Part shown: in pieces, positions 10,252 through 20,827 of the stretch
Numbering within the stretch: position 1 is the first letter of the stretch
How the letters are laid out: each line of letters opens with the position of its first letter
NCBI GenBank assembly: GCA_021464415.1
Contig: CM038465.1
Location: forward strand, 20,863,839-20,927,838
Direction: 5' to 3'
Source: Lonicera japonica
Lineage: Eukaryota; Streptophyta; Magnoliopsida; Dipsacales; Caprifoliaceae
DNA length: 64,000 bases
Made by a program: the position numbers and the translations under genes
The notes under the pieces: model-generated
Seen by the model: only the letters and a program-made list of their open reading frames with translations
What the model was told of the DNA's origin: nothing
The model's database searches: none

Positions 10252-11335
10252 AAAGTGGATTGAAAGAGTTTGCCATTTTAAAACTTGAGAATCACATACA
10301 AATTATGATGAACAATAATAAATTTGAACACATATTTTAAATATGGTACCCTCTACCATTTCAAAAAGCGTTCGCCATCAGCCTAAGACTTTGAACAATA
10401 TGTCCCATTAATGAGGTTGTCTATTATTCATTATTTCTTAGACAGATGTAAACCTATTAAATTTTACTATCTAGACAATGCCTTATTGTCAAGCAATACA
10501 TACTATCTAAACAATCCTTTATTGTCAAGTAAAATTTAAATAGCTGACTTTCTTTGGTCCTACAAATAATAATAGAGACTCAATTGGAGAGCATACTATT
10601 ATTTATATCTAAGTGTCTACCATCATTTAATTTAGTCCAATGATTCTACAATTTATTTTTTCCGATATGGAGGTGAGCACTAAAATCCACACGAAAAATA
10701 AATCACATCATTTAAAATTATCAGTCAGTGAAATTTGTACAATGATTCCACAATATATTCTTTCCGATATGGAGGTGAGCACTATAACACACACAAAGAA
10801 TAAATTACATCATCTACAAACCAATGATAGAGACCGTGGGATTTTTATGTGAAAAAATCCCTCACCCACTTAGTATTCAAAACATTATTTTGTGAGGGGT
10901 TAAAAAAAATTTATATTAAATTCTAGTCAACTCAAATACAAGGGTATGAAATATAAAAGACATGTGCAATAAAATTATTTTGCTGCTTTTCTTAAAAAAA
11001 ACTTATATTTTTTCATTATGCAAAATTTATATTTATATACCCTTTTTTAATTTGACAAGAACTAAATATAAAATAAAAGGTGATCTAGGTATGGTCATGT
11101 ATCCATGTTGTCCAAAATTATAAGGAAACCTAATAATTAAACACATATGACCAACACATAATCACACAAAGCATTAAACCATTCAATAATAAGAATAATT
11201 AAATTCCTACTATTATGGTCCAAACTTCATCATCCCTAGTCCGTTGAAAAACCTATCACGACCTACGTCGCCACTTCACTGACTATGTCGGGAATCAACC
11301 TTGGTAGAAACGCTTTCTTCAATGTTCTTCGTTAA
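10252..11335 (-). other. Non-coding stretch between copia-1 LTR and gag
   Basis: AT-rich sequence with no convincing coding frame, lying where the 5' leader of copia-1 should be. At over 1 kb it is long for a copia leader, so it may hold an unrecognised insertion. It contains a 38-base near-repeat (10463-10535) and a 103-base tandem duplication (10636-10841). No PBS is seen next to 11336. A 40-base stretch at 10929-10969 recurs at 63960-64000. Confidence 0.4.
10636..10841 (+). repeat. 103-bp tandem duplication
   Basis: Two adjacent copies, each containing CAATGATTC...CAAT and the identical block TTTCCGATATGGAGGTGAGC (about 10659 and 10762), offset by about 103 bases. The copies differ at scattered positions, so the duplication is not recent. 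Confidence 0.7.
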
Positions 11336-11925
11336 AGAAACTTTTGCTAAAACCCTATAAGAATAAAGGGATTTCACCTTTGTGGATCATGTAGAGGATC
11401 CATATAAGGAGATTAGGGTTTAAAAGTATCAAATTACGATTTGGTCAAATTTTTATAATTCTCGCTGGGCTGCAAAAATTAATTGTTTTCACCACCGAAA
11501 AGACTTCTGATTGTTCTGATTTTTCGCGCAATGTTGTTAACTTTGCGTTCCGAACGACATATCCAAAAATAAGCCCGGTCTAACGGTGCGATCAAAAGTT
11601 ACAATTGATTTACGATTGCTGTGCCGAAAACCTAGAGATCTTCTATCGTATTCCTTCCGCCATCAAATCTTGCACCGAGTGTGGGCTACGGTATCACAAA
11701 GATTTTATCCTCTCTCAATAGAACAAACCCTAACTCATGAGAATTATTGTTATTATGAGAAGAGAAAAGGCCGACGTATATATAAGGCTACGATAGGGAC
11801 CTTAAGGAGAAATAAGTTTGGGCTTCCTAGGGAAAATTGGAATCCTAATTCTACTTTGAATTTGTTCCTTCCATAAATTATAATTCACACCACTAAAGAA
11901 TTATAATTGCACTCCCGTCCTTATT
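11336..11925 (-). mobile_element. Copia-1 5' LTR, 3' portion
   Basis: This matches 2095-2680 of the intact LTR at roughly 90 percent by eye, in the same orientation. It should be the 5' LTR of the minus-strand copia-1. The last 60 bases of the LTR are missing at 11336, and the 5' half is missing beyond 11925, where the sequence turns back on itself. Confidence 0.75.
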
Positions 11926-12302
11926 TGATGGCGGAAGGAATATGATAGAAGATCTTTAGGTTTTCGGCATAGCAATCGTAAATCAATCTAACTTTTAATT
12001 GCACCGTTGGATTGGGCTAATTTTTGGATATGTTGTTCGAAACACAAAGTTACTAAAATTACGCAAAAAAATTAGGACGATCAGAAGTCATTTCGGTGGC
12101 GAAAACAATTAATTTTCGCAGCCCAGCGAGAATTATAAAAATCTGACCAATCGCAATTTGATGCTTTCAAACCCTAGTCTCCTCATATGGATCCTCTACA
12201 TGATCCACAAAGGTGAAATCCCTTTATTCTTATAAGGTTTTAGCAAAAGTATTTTGTTCAATCTATACGCAAAATCAAACGATCTTGTATTTATGTCTCC
12301 AT
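11926..12302 (+). mobile_element. Copia-1 LTR 3' end, inverted copy
   Basis: Plus-strand LTR 3' sequence running from the GATGGCGGAAGG block to ATGTCTCCAT at 12302. It is the inverse of 11336-11668 and forms with it a second copia-1 palindrome (arms about 335 bp, spacer about 260 bp). Confidence 0.75.
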
Positions 12303-12810
12303 TATAGGAATCGTATTCCTATTAAGTTTTATATTGTCCAATTCTTAGTTGGCTTTGTATTGTCCAAATCCTAGTTGAATTTGTATTATCCAATTTCTAA
12401 TAGGTTTTGGGTATGTGCCATCCTAAACCCATAGGATTTATACTCTATAAATAGACCCCTTGTTATAGGTTTTATTCATGAGTTGTATTGTATTATTTAC
12501 TAGCTAGATTAGAGAGTATATTTGAGAAAGAATATTGAGAGCTCTAATTGGCAGCTATGGTTTGTTTTGCGCGTTGTACTCAGAATTGGTCTCATCAATA
12601 ATTAGCTATCACCTGGTGGATTAGTGGTGGCTTTGTCGATACCACCTAATTGCTTGTGTGCTTGGTTAGTTATTTTCTTCTTTAATTTTTTTTTTTTTTG
12701 TATTGCTTGAATATCAGTGGTTCTTGTTTCTTTAATTATTGTATGCATAATTGTCGGGTCAATCTTATGCTTGTGCTAAGGTTTGTTCTAGTAGTATCTT
12801 AGCACAACAA
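12303..12810 (+). mobile_element. Copia-2 (Tork/Tnt1-like) 5' LTR
   Basis: This lies directly upstream of a tRNA-Met type PBS and a gag start. The LTR ends near CACAACA at 12809. A TATA box CTATAAATAG is at 12444-12453. Three near-repeats of TTGTATT-TCCAATT-TAG type lie at 12330-12405, a common feature of Tork LTR U3 regions. The left edge is not certain because copia-1 LTR sequence abuts it at 12302. Confidence 0.7.
12444..12453 (+). promoter_or_regulatory. TATA box of copia-2 LTR
   Basis: CTATAAATAG followed by ACCCC, inside the LTR, about 360 bases before the LTR end. The position and context fit the element promoter. Confidence 0.6.
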
Positions 12811-12812
12811 TT

Positions 12813-12823
12813 TGGTATCAGAT
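12813..12823 (+). promoter_or_regulatory. Primer-binding site (tRNA-iMet) of copia-2
   Basis: TGGTATCAGAT lies 3 bases after the LTR end, matching the usual copia PBS TGGTATCAGAGC at ten of eleven positions. Confidence 0.8.
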
Positions 12824-12862
12824 GAATGTTTATTTCTTGAGATAATTGTGTGATAGTTAGAG

Positions 12863-13620
12863 ATGTCTACTGTTGATACACCGGAAGGGGCACCAAGGCG
12901 GAAGATAAACCACCTTTGAAGGGCGCGTCTGCTCCTAAGGTGACTGCTGCGGTCAAATTTGATATACATAGATTTGACAGGAAGACGATAGATTTTACGA
13001 TGTGGCAGTGCTAGATGTCCGACATCCTTGTCCAACAAGGTTTGCATAAAGCATTGTTTGGGAATAAAGCTAAGCTCGATGAGTGGTCCGACGCCAATTG
13101 GGCTAAGTATGATAGGCAAGCATGTAGTACAATTCGTTTACACCTTGCTCCAAACGTGATGAACTATGTGATGCGTGAAACATCTGCCTCCGTAATTTGG
13201 AAGAAGCTCGAGGATCAGTATATGAGGGGTACATCAATGAACGATCATCTCGACGAGTTTAATAAAATAAATTCAGATTTGTAAGGGTTAGACGTTAAGA
13301 TTGATGATGAGGACAAGGCAATTTTACTTCTTAATTCGCTCCCAAAATCTTATGATCATCTAACCATCACGCTTATACATGGGAAGAAAAAAGTGACCTA
13401 CGATTTGGTATCGTTGGCCGTTTTGGCTAATGGAAAACGCTTTAAAGAGAGAGGATAATCTAACTAAGATGCGCTATTCACTAAGGGAGAAGCGATGAGA
13501 TAAAGCGAGGAAATCGGGAAAGGTCGCGGTTGAGATCTCGGGGACTGATTAACAAGAGTAAGATAATTTGTCAAAAGTGTAGGAAACCTGGACACGTGCA
13601 TCGGGAGTGTCCAAATAGAA
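12863..13620 (+). pseudogene. Copia-2 gag
   Basis: Begins ATG at 12863, about 40 bases after the PBS, but stops after 18 codons. Gag then reads on with frame changes: KFDIHRFDRKTIDFTMWQC, then 13015-13284 (MSDILVQQGLHKALFG, SASVIWKKLEDQYM, SMNDHLDEFNKI), then DEDKAILLLNSLPKSYDHL, then the CCHC zinc knuckle CQKCRKPGHVHREC at 13569-13610. A short in-frame deletion seems to have removed the LYLK-type segment between YMRG and SMNDH. It is a Tnt1/Tork-type nucleocapsid gene, inactive. Confidence 0.85.
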
Positions 13621-14075
13621 CCAATGGTGAGGGAGAGAATAAAGGAACGGTGGAGAACGCGAATGCGGTAACTGCACCGAAAGATAAGGACTTCGAGAGT
13701 ATGTCGGTTGTGACTCCAGGGTTTAGCTTTTCGAGCGAGTGGGTCTTGGATAGTGGGTGCTCGTATCACATGTGCCCAAACCGAAAATTGTTTCATACAT
13801 TCACCGAGGTTGACGGGGAAAAGGTTTTGATGGGTAACGACCATACGTGTAAAACGATGGGGATTGGTACGATCTGGTTAAAGATGTATGACAGGTTAGT
13901 ACGTACTCTCAGTGATGTCCGGTATGTTCTTGATCTAAAAAAGAATTTAATCTCTTTAGGGGCTCTTGATTCTAATGGGTATCGTGTGATACTCAAGGGT
14001 AAAAACATGGAAGTTCTCTTCGGTGCTATGGTTGTGATGCGAGGAAAGAATGAGCGTAATATCTATTTTCTTTAA
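13621..14075 (+). pseudogene. Copia-2 aspartic protease
   Basis: The frame 13530-14075 stays open from the gag zinc knuckle through the protease. WVLDSGCSYHMCPNRKLF carries the catalytic DSG, and the pattern continues with GNDHTCKTMGIGTI and VRYVLDLKKNLISLG, the standard copia protease layout. This is the best-preserved piece of copia-2. It runs into GAG_pre-integrase sequence after 14075, in another frame. Confidence 0.85.
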
Positions 14076-15140
14076 GGATGCACAGTGACTAAGTTTTCTT
14101 CGATTATGATTGATGAGACAAACACAACGAGGTTATAGCATATGTGATTGAGTCATGCTGAGGAGAATGCTATGACGGTGTTGAGCAAGCAATGGCTACT
14201 TAAGGGTGCAAAGAGCTGCAAATTGAAGTTTTGTGAGCTTGGAAAACAGACTCGGGTAATGTTTGGGACAGTGGTATATTGCATGAAATGAGCATTTGAT
14301 TATGTGCACACGGACGTCTGGGGGCCGAAAAAGACTCAATCATTGGGTGAAAATCATTAATTTGTGACTTTTGTTGATGATTTTTCAAGGAGAACTTGGG
14401 TCTATCTCATAAAGCATAAGGACCAGGTCTTTGATGTGTTCTTAAATCGGAAGGCGATGGTTGAGAACCAAATTGGTAGAAAAGTTAGAGTGCTCAGGTC
14501 AGATAATGGCGGGGAGTACATTTGTGATCCTTTTAAGGATTTTTGCCAATGGGATGGTATCGTTCGCCACTTCATGGTTTTGGGTACACCTCAATAGAAC
14601 GGGATAGCGAAGAAGATGAATCGTATGCTCTTTGTAAAGGTACGATGTATGCTATTCAATGCCAATTTTGATAAGCGGTTTTTGGCCAAAGCCCTGTCCT
14701 ACGCTACGTTCTTAGTTAATCGTTTGCCATGCTCGGGAGTGGAATAAAAAAATACCTATAGAGGTGTGGACCTGATCTTATGCTAGTTATGACAACATCT
14801 ACGTTTTTGGCTGTCCGACTTATTATCACGTTCGTGATGAGAAAATTGACCCTAGGGCTCGTAAGACAATATTCTTAGGCTCTTGTGATGGGGTCAAACA
14901 TTACAAATTGTGGTGTCTTCAAAGTAAGAAGATGATGATTAGTGAGGATGTGACATTTTACAAGGCGTCTATGCTTAAGATGACCTCACTAACAAATGGT
15001 GGTTCTTCAATACCAATTGAGAAGAAGAATAAGACTAGAGATATAGTAGTTGAAATAAAAGTGACTTTTCTGGTTAATACTCGGGTTACAGATTTAGTGG
15101 AGGAGTCCAACGAGGAAAAGACGACTCCTGGCGTGGGGTA
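14076..15140 (+). pseudogene. Copia-2 integrase
   Basis: After a stop at 14073 the HHCC region is recognisable with stops (LSHAEENAMTVLSKQWLLKG, then KFCELGKQTRV). VHTDVWGP carries the first catalytic Asp. The frame 14364-14597 gives FVTFVDDFSRRTWVYLIKHK and VLRSDNGGEYICDPFKDFC with the second Asp. NGIAKKMNR has Lys where the third acidic residue (E of AERMNR) is expected. The C-terminal part to 15140 is mostly out of frame; 14908-15141 contains LWCLQSKKMMISEDVTF, the copia integrase tail. Confidence 0.85.
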
Positions 15141-15583
15141 AAAAATTTTGGCAACGGAATCAGGTCAACAATAGACTATACCATCTTTGGCTAGTAGAAG
15201 GGAGCCTAGGGCTCGACGTGCACCGGTTTGATATGGGTATAAAGACATGGTGGCATACGCATTAGTAGGTTGTAGGGATGAGCCGACTACATATCGAGGA
15301 AGATATGGATTCTAGCGAGATGCGAAGTGGAAAGCAACTATGGAGGATGAGATGGAGTCTCTCCGAAAAAACCGAACTCTTGGTCCAGTGTTTGATAAAG
15401 GCAAGGTTGGTAACTAAAGGTTATGCGCAAAAGAAAGGGTTGGATTATAATGAAGTGTTCTCTCCGGTTGTGAAGCACACCTCGGTCCGGGTATTGTTGG
15501 CTATGGTAGCCCAATTTGACCTTGAACTTAAATAACTCAATGTCAAAATTGCATTCTTGCATGGGGACCTAGAGGAAGTGTTG
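15141..15583 (+). pseudogene. Copia-2 reverse transcriptase N-terminus, truncated
   Basis: Short linker, then [19 protein letters not shown] and [20 protein letters not shown], the classic RVT_2 start, at about 15400-15535, ending FLHGDLEEVL at 15583. The active-site YVDD would lie further on and is absent, because the sequence changes abruptly to an Athila-like LTR at 15584. The remaining RT and RNase H are not found elsewhere in the window. Confidence 0.85.
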
Positions 15584-16845
15584 TGATAAATTTTAATACT
15601 CGCAAGCGCACGAATCAATTTATAATATAGCGTATAAGCGAAGTCGATCCCACAGAGACTCACACAATATGTTTAAATTTTATCTTGTTAATTTTTCACT
15701 AGTTCCTAATCTAGCCAAGAAATAATTGATGTAAATAAAATAAATAAAATAAAATAGTAAGCAAGTAAACTAAATTAATTAATACGAAGCAAGATAATAA
15801 AATTAATGAATTAATTCACTAGGGTTTCGGAGTCATATATTTAATATCATCTTCCTTAGTATTCATGCGCATAAACTCTACTCTTATCTCGCACTAATGT
15901 ATAAAATCAAAACGCTCACTATATCCGTCAAAACACACCCTATATCCGCTCTTAACAAATAATAAGGTGAATCCAACAAAAAATAATGAGAATCTAACTT
16001 TATTTTTCATCAATTAAAATAGGCATCCAATAGGAAAATTTTTATTTAACATTAAAGTATTAAATTGGTAGAATCAATTGGCATGAATACGTGTAATGGA
16101 ATCAATTAAATATATTCATCCTAACCCTATCACAAATTTACGCTAACATAATAAAAATTAAATAACAAATAAGATTGAAAGAAAACTTACTTGACATTAA
16201 TAAAAAATAATATAAAGTTTTCCATCTTCAAAACTTCAAAGTAAAAGAATAAGAAAAGAAAAGGCAAACAAAGAAAAGAGAGGAGGTGCACGGCCTGTAG
16301 CTGCTGGCTGCTTGATGCTGCATCCATCCTCCCATTTATAATTTGGAATATTCCTCATTTAATTAGGATTAGGTTTATTCATGGGCTTTTGATAATTTAA
16401 ATGGATTTGGGCTTAGACTTGCTAATAGGCTTGGACTAAACTTTAGTAGCTGGGCTTTTTAATATTAATAGAAAACATATGGATGGGCCTATAATTGAAT
16501 ATATTGAATTTTCGCCGTATTTTAACTGCTGCATCTTGCATTGCAATTTCAGACTCCAAGATTATTGAATTTAAAAAAGTGATGAACTGTAAAGTTGTAG
16601 CTCTCGAAATTCTATTCAATTTAGGCTGAAGAATAGCATTATTTAGAGTTTCGAGTAAAAAGTTATGCCTCCATAATTATTGAGTACTTTTAGGTGTATT
16701 CACAAGCTTTAATTTCTCTATTTTTTCTATCTTCTTAAATTCTTTTTAACACCTGAAAAATCATTAAAAATAATAATATTAGTAATAATATTCTCTTCAA
16801 ATTATAAATTAACATAATAAATTATACCAATTCTTCGACGCATCA
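15584..16845 (-). mobile_element. Athila-like 3' LTR
   Basis: On the minus strand it begins TGATGCGTCGAAG at 16845 and ends TTTATCA at 15584, 1262 bp, with TGAT...ATCA termini. Near its 3' end it has GTGGGATCGACTTCGC and TGCGCTTGCGAGTATTAAAA, typical of Athila U5. It is preceded (on the minus strand) by a G-rich polypurine tract, so it is a 3' LTR. A TATA-like TTATAAATGG lies near 16331-16340. The left target-site copy is probably TGTTG at 15579-15583; the partner is not in the window. Confidence 0.75.
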
Positions 16846-16860
16846 AATTCCCCCCAACTT
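16846..16860 (-). promoter_or_regulatory. Polypurine tract of the Athila-like element
   Basis: Minus-strand AAGTTGGGGGGAATT sits directly before the LTR start. A few bases upstream is CTCGAGGACTAGCAAAG, the stretch that habitually precedes the PPT in Athila-type elements. It primes plus-strand DNA synthesis. Confidence 0.75.
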
Positions 16861-17700
16861 ACACTTTGCTAGTCCTCGAGCAAAACAAAAGTCTTAAAAT
16901 AATTTTTTTCTTAAATCCAAGATTTTCAATATAATTCCAATATAACGGTTCTTGTTCTTTTAAAATTTACTTCATTTTCTTCACCAATGCAACTAACTCA
17001 ACAAAGACATCAAAACATTCACATGCTAGGCAATATGACACATATACAATATCAAAGTTCTCAAACTAGCAAGATTAATAAAATATTTCATTCTCACCCA
17101 TTCCTTATCATGCGTGAATTGACAATATATAACATCTTTGATATCAAAGAAAGCAAACTTTCAAATTCCATTCAAACTATACTTTGACTCAATTCCTCAC
17201 ACGGCATACACTCAACAAATGAAACTCTCGAGAATAAGGTATATTTGCTCTCATTACATACGGGCTATAAAGAGTAGATGCACGCAAATTCAAAAGCCTC
17301 TCGCATGTATATTTGAAAAACACTATAAATGAAAAGAATATTAGTCTCATGAACGAATATATCCCACTAGAAAAGCGAAATGTGTAAATTAATCCCCACC
17401 ACCACTCTCACCTCTAAACCATATCCCAAATGATCATTAGGACTTTTTCTGGGTTGTAACGTAAGGCTTAGGGTAAGGGTATCAAATGAAGGGTATATAA
17501 GGGATTCAAAAATCAAAGAAATAAATTGAGATATAAAATTAACACTTTTGGGCTTAACTTTGACATAATTTGAGCTTTATTTTTTCTTTTTTTTTCTTTT
17601 TCATAATTTTTCGATTTTTTTACATCTCTTTTTTCTCACATATTTATTTTTCTTTTGATATTCGAAGGAGATTTCATAACTTTTAATTTGAGCTGATGTA
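16861..17700 (-). mobile_element. Athila-like element, 3' untranslated internal region
   Basis: Non-coding AT-rich sequence upstream (minus strand) of the PPT. Small frames at 16987-17187 and 17138-17332 are chance. The right limit near 17700 is set by a change to GGT-rich repeats assigned to the Ogre-like element and is approximate. Athila gag-pol is missing. Confidence 0.5.
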
Positions 17701-17749
17701 CTCCCATCGGTAGGGACGGTTCTGTCAACGATTCTCATTATGATTTGGT

Positions 17750-18130
17750 TCTTTTGAAGGGGTGAGAGCAGTGGTCTATTAGGGACTTTGCTTTGTGTTT
17801 GAGAGGCTGGGGAAGATGGTCTACTGGGGACGTTTGATGATCAACTGGAGACACTACTTTGGTGTTGGTGATTAAGGATAAAGGCTGGTGGGAAAATAAG
17901 GATTTATGGTATACTAGGAAAATGAGGATTCTTACTGGTGAGGATAAAGGCTGAAGTTTGATGATCTACTGAGGATAGGATGATTGGTGGTCTATTAAGG
18001 ATATGATGAATCCTACAGGTTAGGATAAAGGCTGAGGATATGATGAATGGTGGTCTGCTGAGGATATGCTGAATTCTACTGGTTAGGATAAAGGCTGAGG
18101 GTTGGAGATCTGCTGGGGATATGATGATGC
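17750..18130. repeat. Degenerate tandem array in the Ogre-like element
   Basis: About five imperfect units built on GGATAAAGGCTGAGG and TGGTCTACTGAGGATATG, spaced 60-80 bases apart (for example 18018 and 18081). On the minus strand it is a CAGCC/ATCC-rich pattern of unknown role. Confidence 0.65.
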
Positions 18131-19005
18131 GGGGCTGAGATGTGGGTGACTGATGATACGTTGTGGTGACGAAAACTCTGAGCAGACATAGAGAAAGAGA
18201 GAGAGAAAGTTCTGGTGTGAATCTTTTTTCTTTTTTTTTTAAGAAACAAGAACTTTTGGTTGGCTTCTTTTTCCTTTAAGAAAAGATCGAGCTACGCTCT
18301 CTTAATTCTCGAACCTCGTGCATGAGTTTTGGACTTTGCCTCTTGCTTTGCTTCTGTGGCTTTTTCCTCTTGTCACTAGGGTGTGATTCTGCTTATTGTT
18401 TCCTGACTTCGCGAGAGAAGAATTTTTTGTGCCTGCATCATTTTCTATTTTTTGATGCCCTTATTCCTCCTTAATTGCTTGAAAGCTTTTTGATGCAGCT
18501 TAGTTTTTTTCGCAAGGTCAGCAGCCTTCCTCACCCAAGACGTAGCCCTTGGCTTTTTAGCCTAGTTGTCACTCTTGGTGTGGCTCTCGCTGCCATCTTT
18601 TTTTCTTTTCTATTTTTTTCAATATTCTTTTCTTTTGGCACTGTGGGATTTATCCTCTTTTCTACTCTTTCAATTTTTTCTTGTACCCGCTTTGTTCCTT
18701 CTCACTTTGTCAGATTTTCTTGAGCATCATCGCCCTTGCGATTCGAGAATGTTTGCTTTGGAAGTTCGCATTTGACATCGTCGTGCTGTGTTTGTGATTT
18801 TCGATCCGAGAACCTTTGAGAGCGTATCTTGAAGACTTCTTGGGAGAGAAGAAGTTATGCCAAAAGTCCTTTTTGTGAGGGCTTGTTCCCCGTGTTTTGC
18901 GAAATTTTTCGTTCCATTCTTTCTCTCTATCTTTCTCTGATATCCTCTCAAAGAAGGCTTTTTGGTTTTAGAGAAGGCTTGAGTTTGCCTGTAGAAAGGG
19001 CTTTA

Positions 19006-19345
19006 GTATGTGCATGTGGAAAGGGCTTGGGTTAGCGCCTGTGGAAAGGGCTTTGGAATGGTGCCTGTGGAAAGGGCTTTGGATTTGCCTGTAAAAAGGG
19101 CCTGGATTGGTGCCTATAGAAAGGGCTTGGGATTTTATTTGTCTTTCTGGGAGGATTTGTGTTAAGATTTGCCTCTCTGGGAGAAAATGTGAAGTGATTC
19201 GCCTCTCTAGGATGGCTTGTGAAGTGATTCGACTCTCTGTGAAGGCTTATGAAGTGACTTGCCTCTCTAAGAGGGCTTGCGAAGTGATTTGACTCTCTGG
19301 GAGGGCTTATGAAGTGACTTGCCTCTTTGGGAAAGCATGTGATCT
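19006..19345. repeat. Two degenerate tandem arrays (about 27 and 31 bp units)
   Basis: Positions 19006-19130 repeat a GCCTGTGGAAAGGGCTTTGG-type unit about five times. Positions 19138-19345 repeat a GCCTCTCTGGGAGGGCTTGT-type unit about seven times. The two unit types share GCCT and GGGCTT and may have a common origin. Confidence 0.7.
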
Positions 19346-19834
19346 TATCATGACGATCTGGTCGGTGATGGTGGTGTGACTAATCATCGAGGTATATACC
19401 AGGATGCAGTGGTAAAGCCTGTCTGGTAGGCCATGAAACTTAGTGCCTATGTATTCTTGGAGTGCTGCGCGGTACACTTATGCAAGTGTTCATGTGTATG
19501 CACTATGCAAATGCTTATGCCATGCTTCCCTAAATGCAGATGCATGCATGCAAGACCGACAATTTTTCGAGAACATAGCAACAGTAAAAAGACAAATATT
19601 GATTTTCGGTCAATCAGTGAGTGAATGTAAGGTGATAAGAGAAATGGAGTGCTGCCGACTTGAGATTCTGTTGATCTTGCGTCTTGCTTCCATCTTTGAC
19701 AAGTTGCTATCTTCTTCGAGTCTGTGTGCGTTACTGCTTTTTTCTCTTACCCTCAATCTCAGGAGGCTTACAGATGTTCTGCATTTTCAGGAGTGGGTGT
19801 GGACAGGCTTGATTCTTGAGAGAGGCGGGGGCTT

Positions 19835-20827
19835 TCAGTTGCTAAACCAATTGATTGACTTAATTCTACCTTCAGGGTTTTTGGTTCTGCTGATAGGACA
19901 ATAACAGGGTCGTGGTGATGTAGGTAGGACATTGTCAGTGTGAATGATGATAGAGGGGCTAGCTGTTTGGGTCTTCTTGTCGATACCCTCAGTAGATGTA
20001 CCCTTGGCACCCTCAATATGTGCGAACGACGATGGTGAGGCTAGTCTTCGGGGAGCTGTTCTGGTCTTCTTGTGGAAACCCTCAGTGCATATACCATTTG
20101 CACCCTCAGTGTATGCGAGCGATGAAGGTGAGGCTGTTCGGGTCTTCTTGTCGATACCCTCAGTAGATGTACCTTCGGCACCCTCAATATGTATGAACAA
20201 TGATGGTGATGCTAGCCTTTAGGGAGCTGTTCGGGTTTTCTTGTTGACACCCTCAGTGCATATATCCTCTACACCCTCAGTGTATGTGAACGATGATGGT
20301 AAGGCTAGTCTTCGGGGAACTGTTATGATCTACATCAAGGATGGCTTGAGGATTATGGTTTTGAAGGGGCTGGTTATGTTTAGGGTTCAACCAGGCTATT
20401 TCGGGATCTTGCGCCGGTGGTACAACGATGTTGGCAAGGGCCACAGGAAGTGGGTGGTTGATGTTGGCAGGAACTGGGATAATGTATTAGAGATTGTTAG
20501 GTTGAGCTACTGGGTCTTGAGTTTGGTTGCCTTTGGTTGGGTATGGATTTGGATTGAATTGGTTTGGTTTAGCAGGTGTTTTGACAGTGATTAGGGCTCA
20601 AGATGGGCTTGGGTAGCCACTTGGTGATCCTTCATGATGGCTACAAACTGGGTCAGATCATGGATTAGATGATATAGATGTTCAACGGTTAAGGTACCAC
20701 CCTCAGCTTGCGGGAGAACGGGACCAGACGGCGGACCCGCTGCATGAGAAGCTTCACCGTAATTACCCTCAGTACTGTCGACCCCGATTTGATGAAGTAG
20801 TAGCTCGGTGTTGCAATGAGGAGGCAT
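19835..20827 (-). pseudogene. Gag-like region of the Ogre/Tat-like element
   Basis: The minus-strand frame from ATG at 20827 begins MPPHCNTELLLHQ and includes VEHLYHLIHDLTQFVAIMKD, resembling gypsy gag N-termini. After a stop at 20591 the sequence continues as Pro/Gln/Asn-rich coding-like sequence, then enters a repeat of about 39 residues whose core reads HIEGAEGTSTEGIDKKTRTA (at least four copies, 19930-20330), ending near 19835. Stops and frame changes interrupt it. I infer gag or ORF1 from position after the PBS; no zinc knuckle or other diagnostic motif was found. Confidence 0.4.
19930..20330. repeat. About 118-bp tandem repeat in the gag-like region
   Basis: Units begin GTTCGGGTCTTCTTGTCGAT and contain ACCCTCAGT...GTACC...GCACCCTCA. 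There are about four copies, alternating between two sub-types, which encode the HIEGA/YTEGA peptide repeats on the minus strand. Confidence 0.75.

Noticed and set aside
18475..18775. Two overlapping hydrophobic plus-strand frames resembling a membrane protein
   Set aside because: They come from a T-rich stretch on the antisense strand of the Ogre-like element, and the two overlapping frames are equally hydrophobic, as expected from base composition.
17750..19345. CRISPR-like or satellite array
   Set aside because: The units are degenerate, contiguous and without unique spacers, and they lie inside a plant retroelement; a CRISPR array is excluded and a satellite is not needed to explain them.
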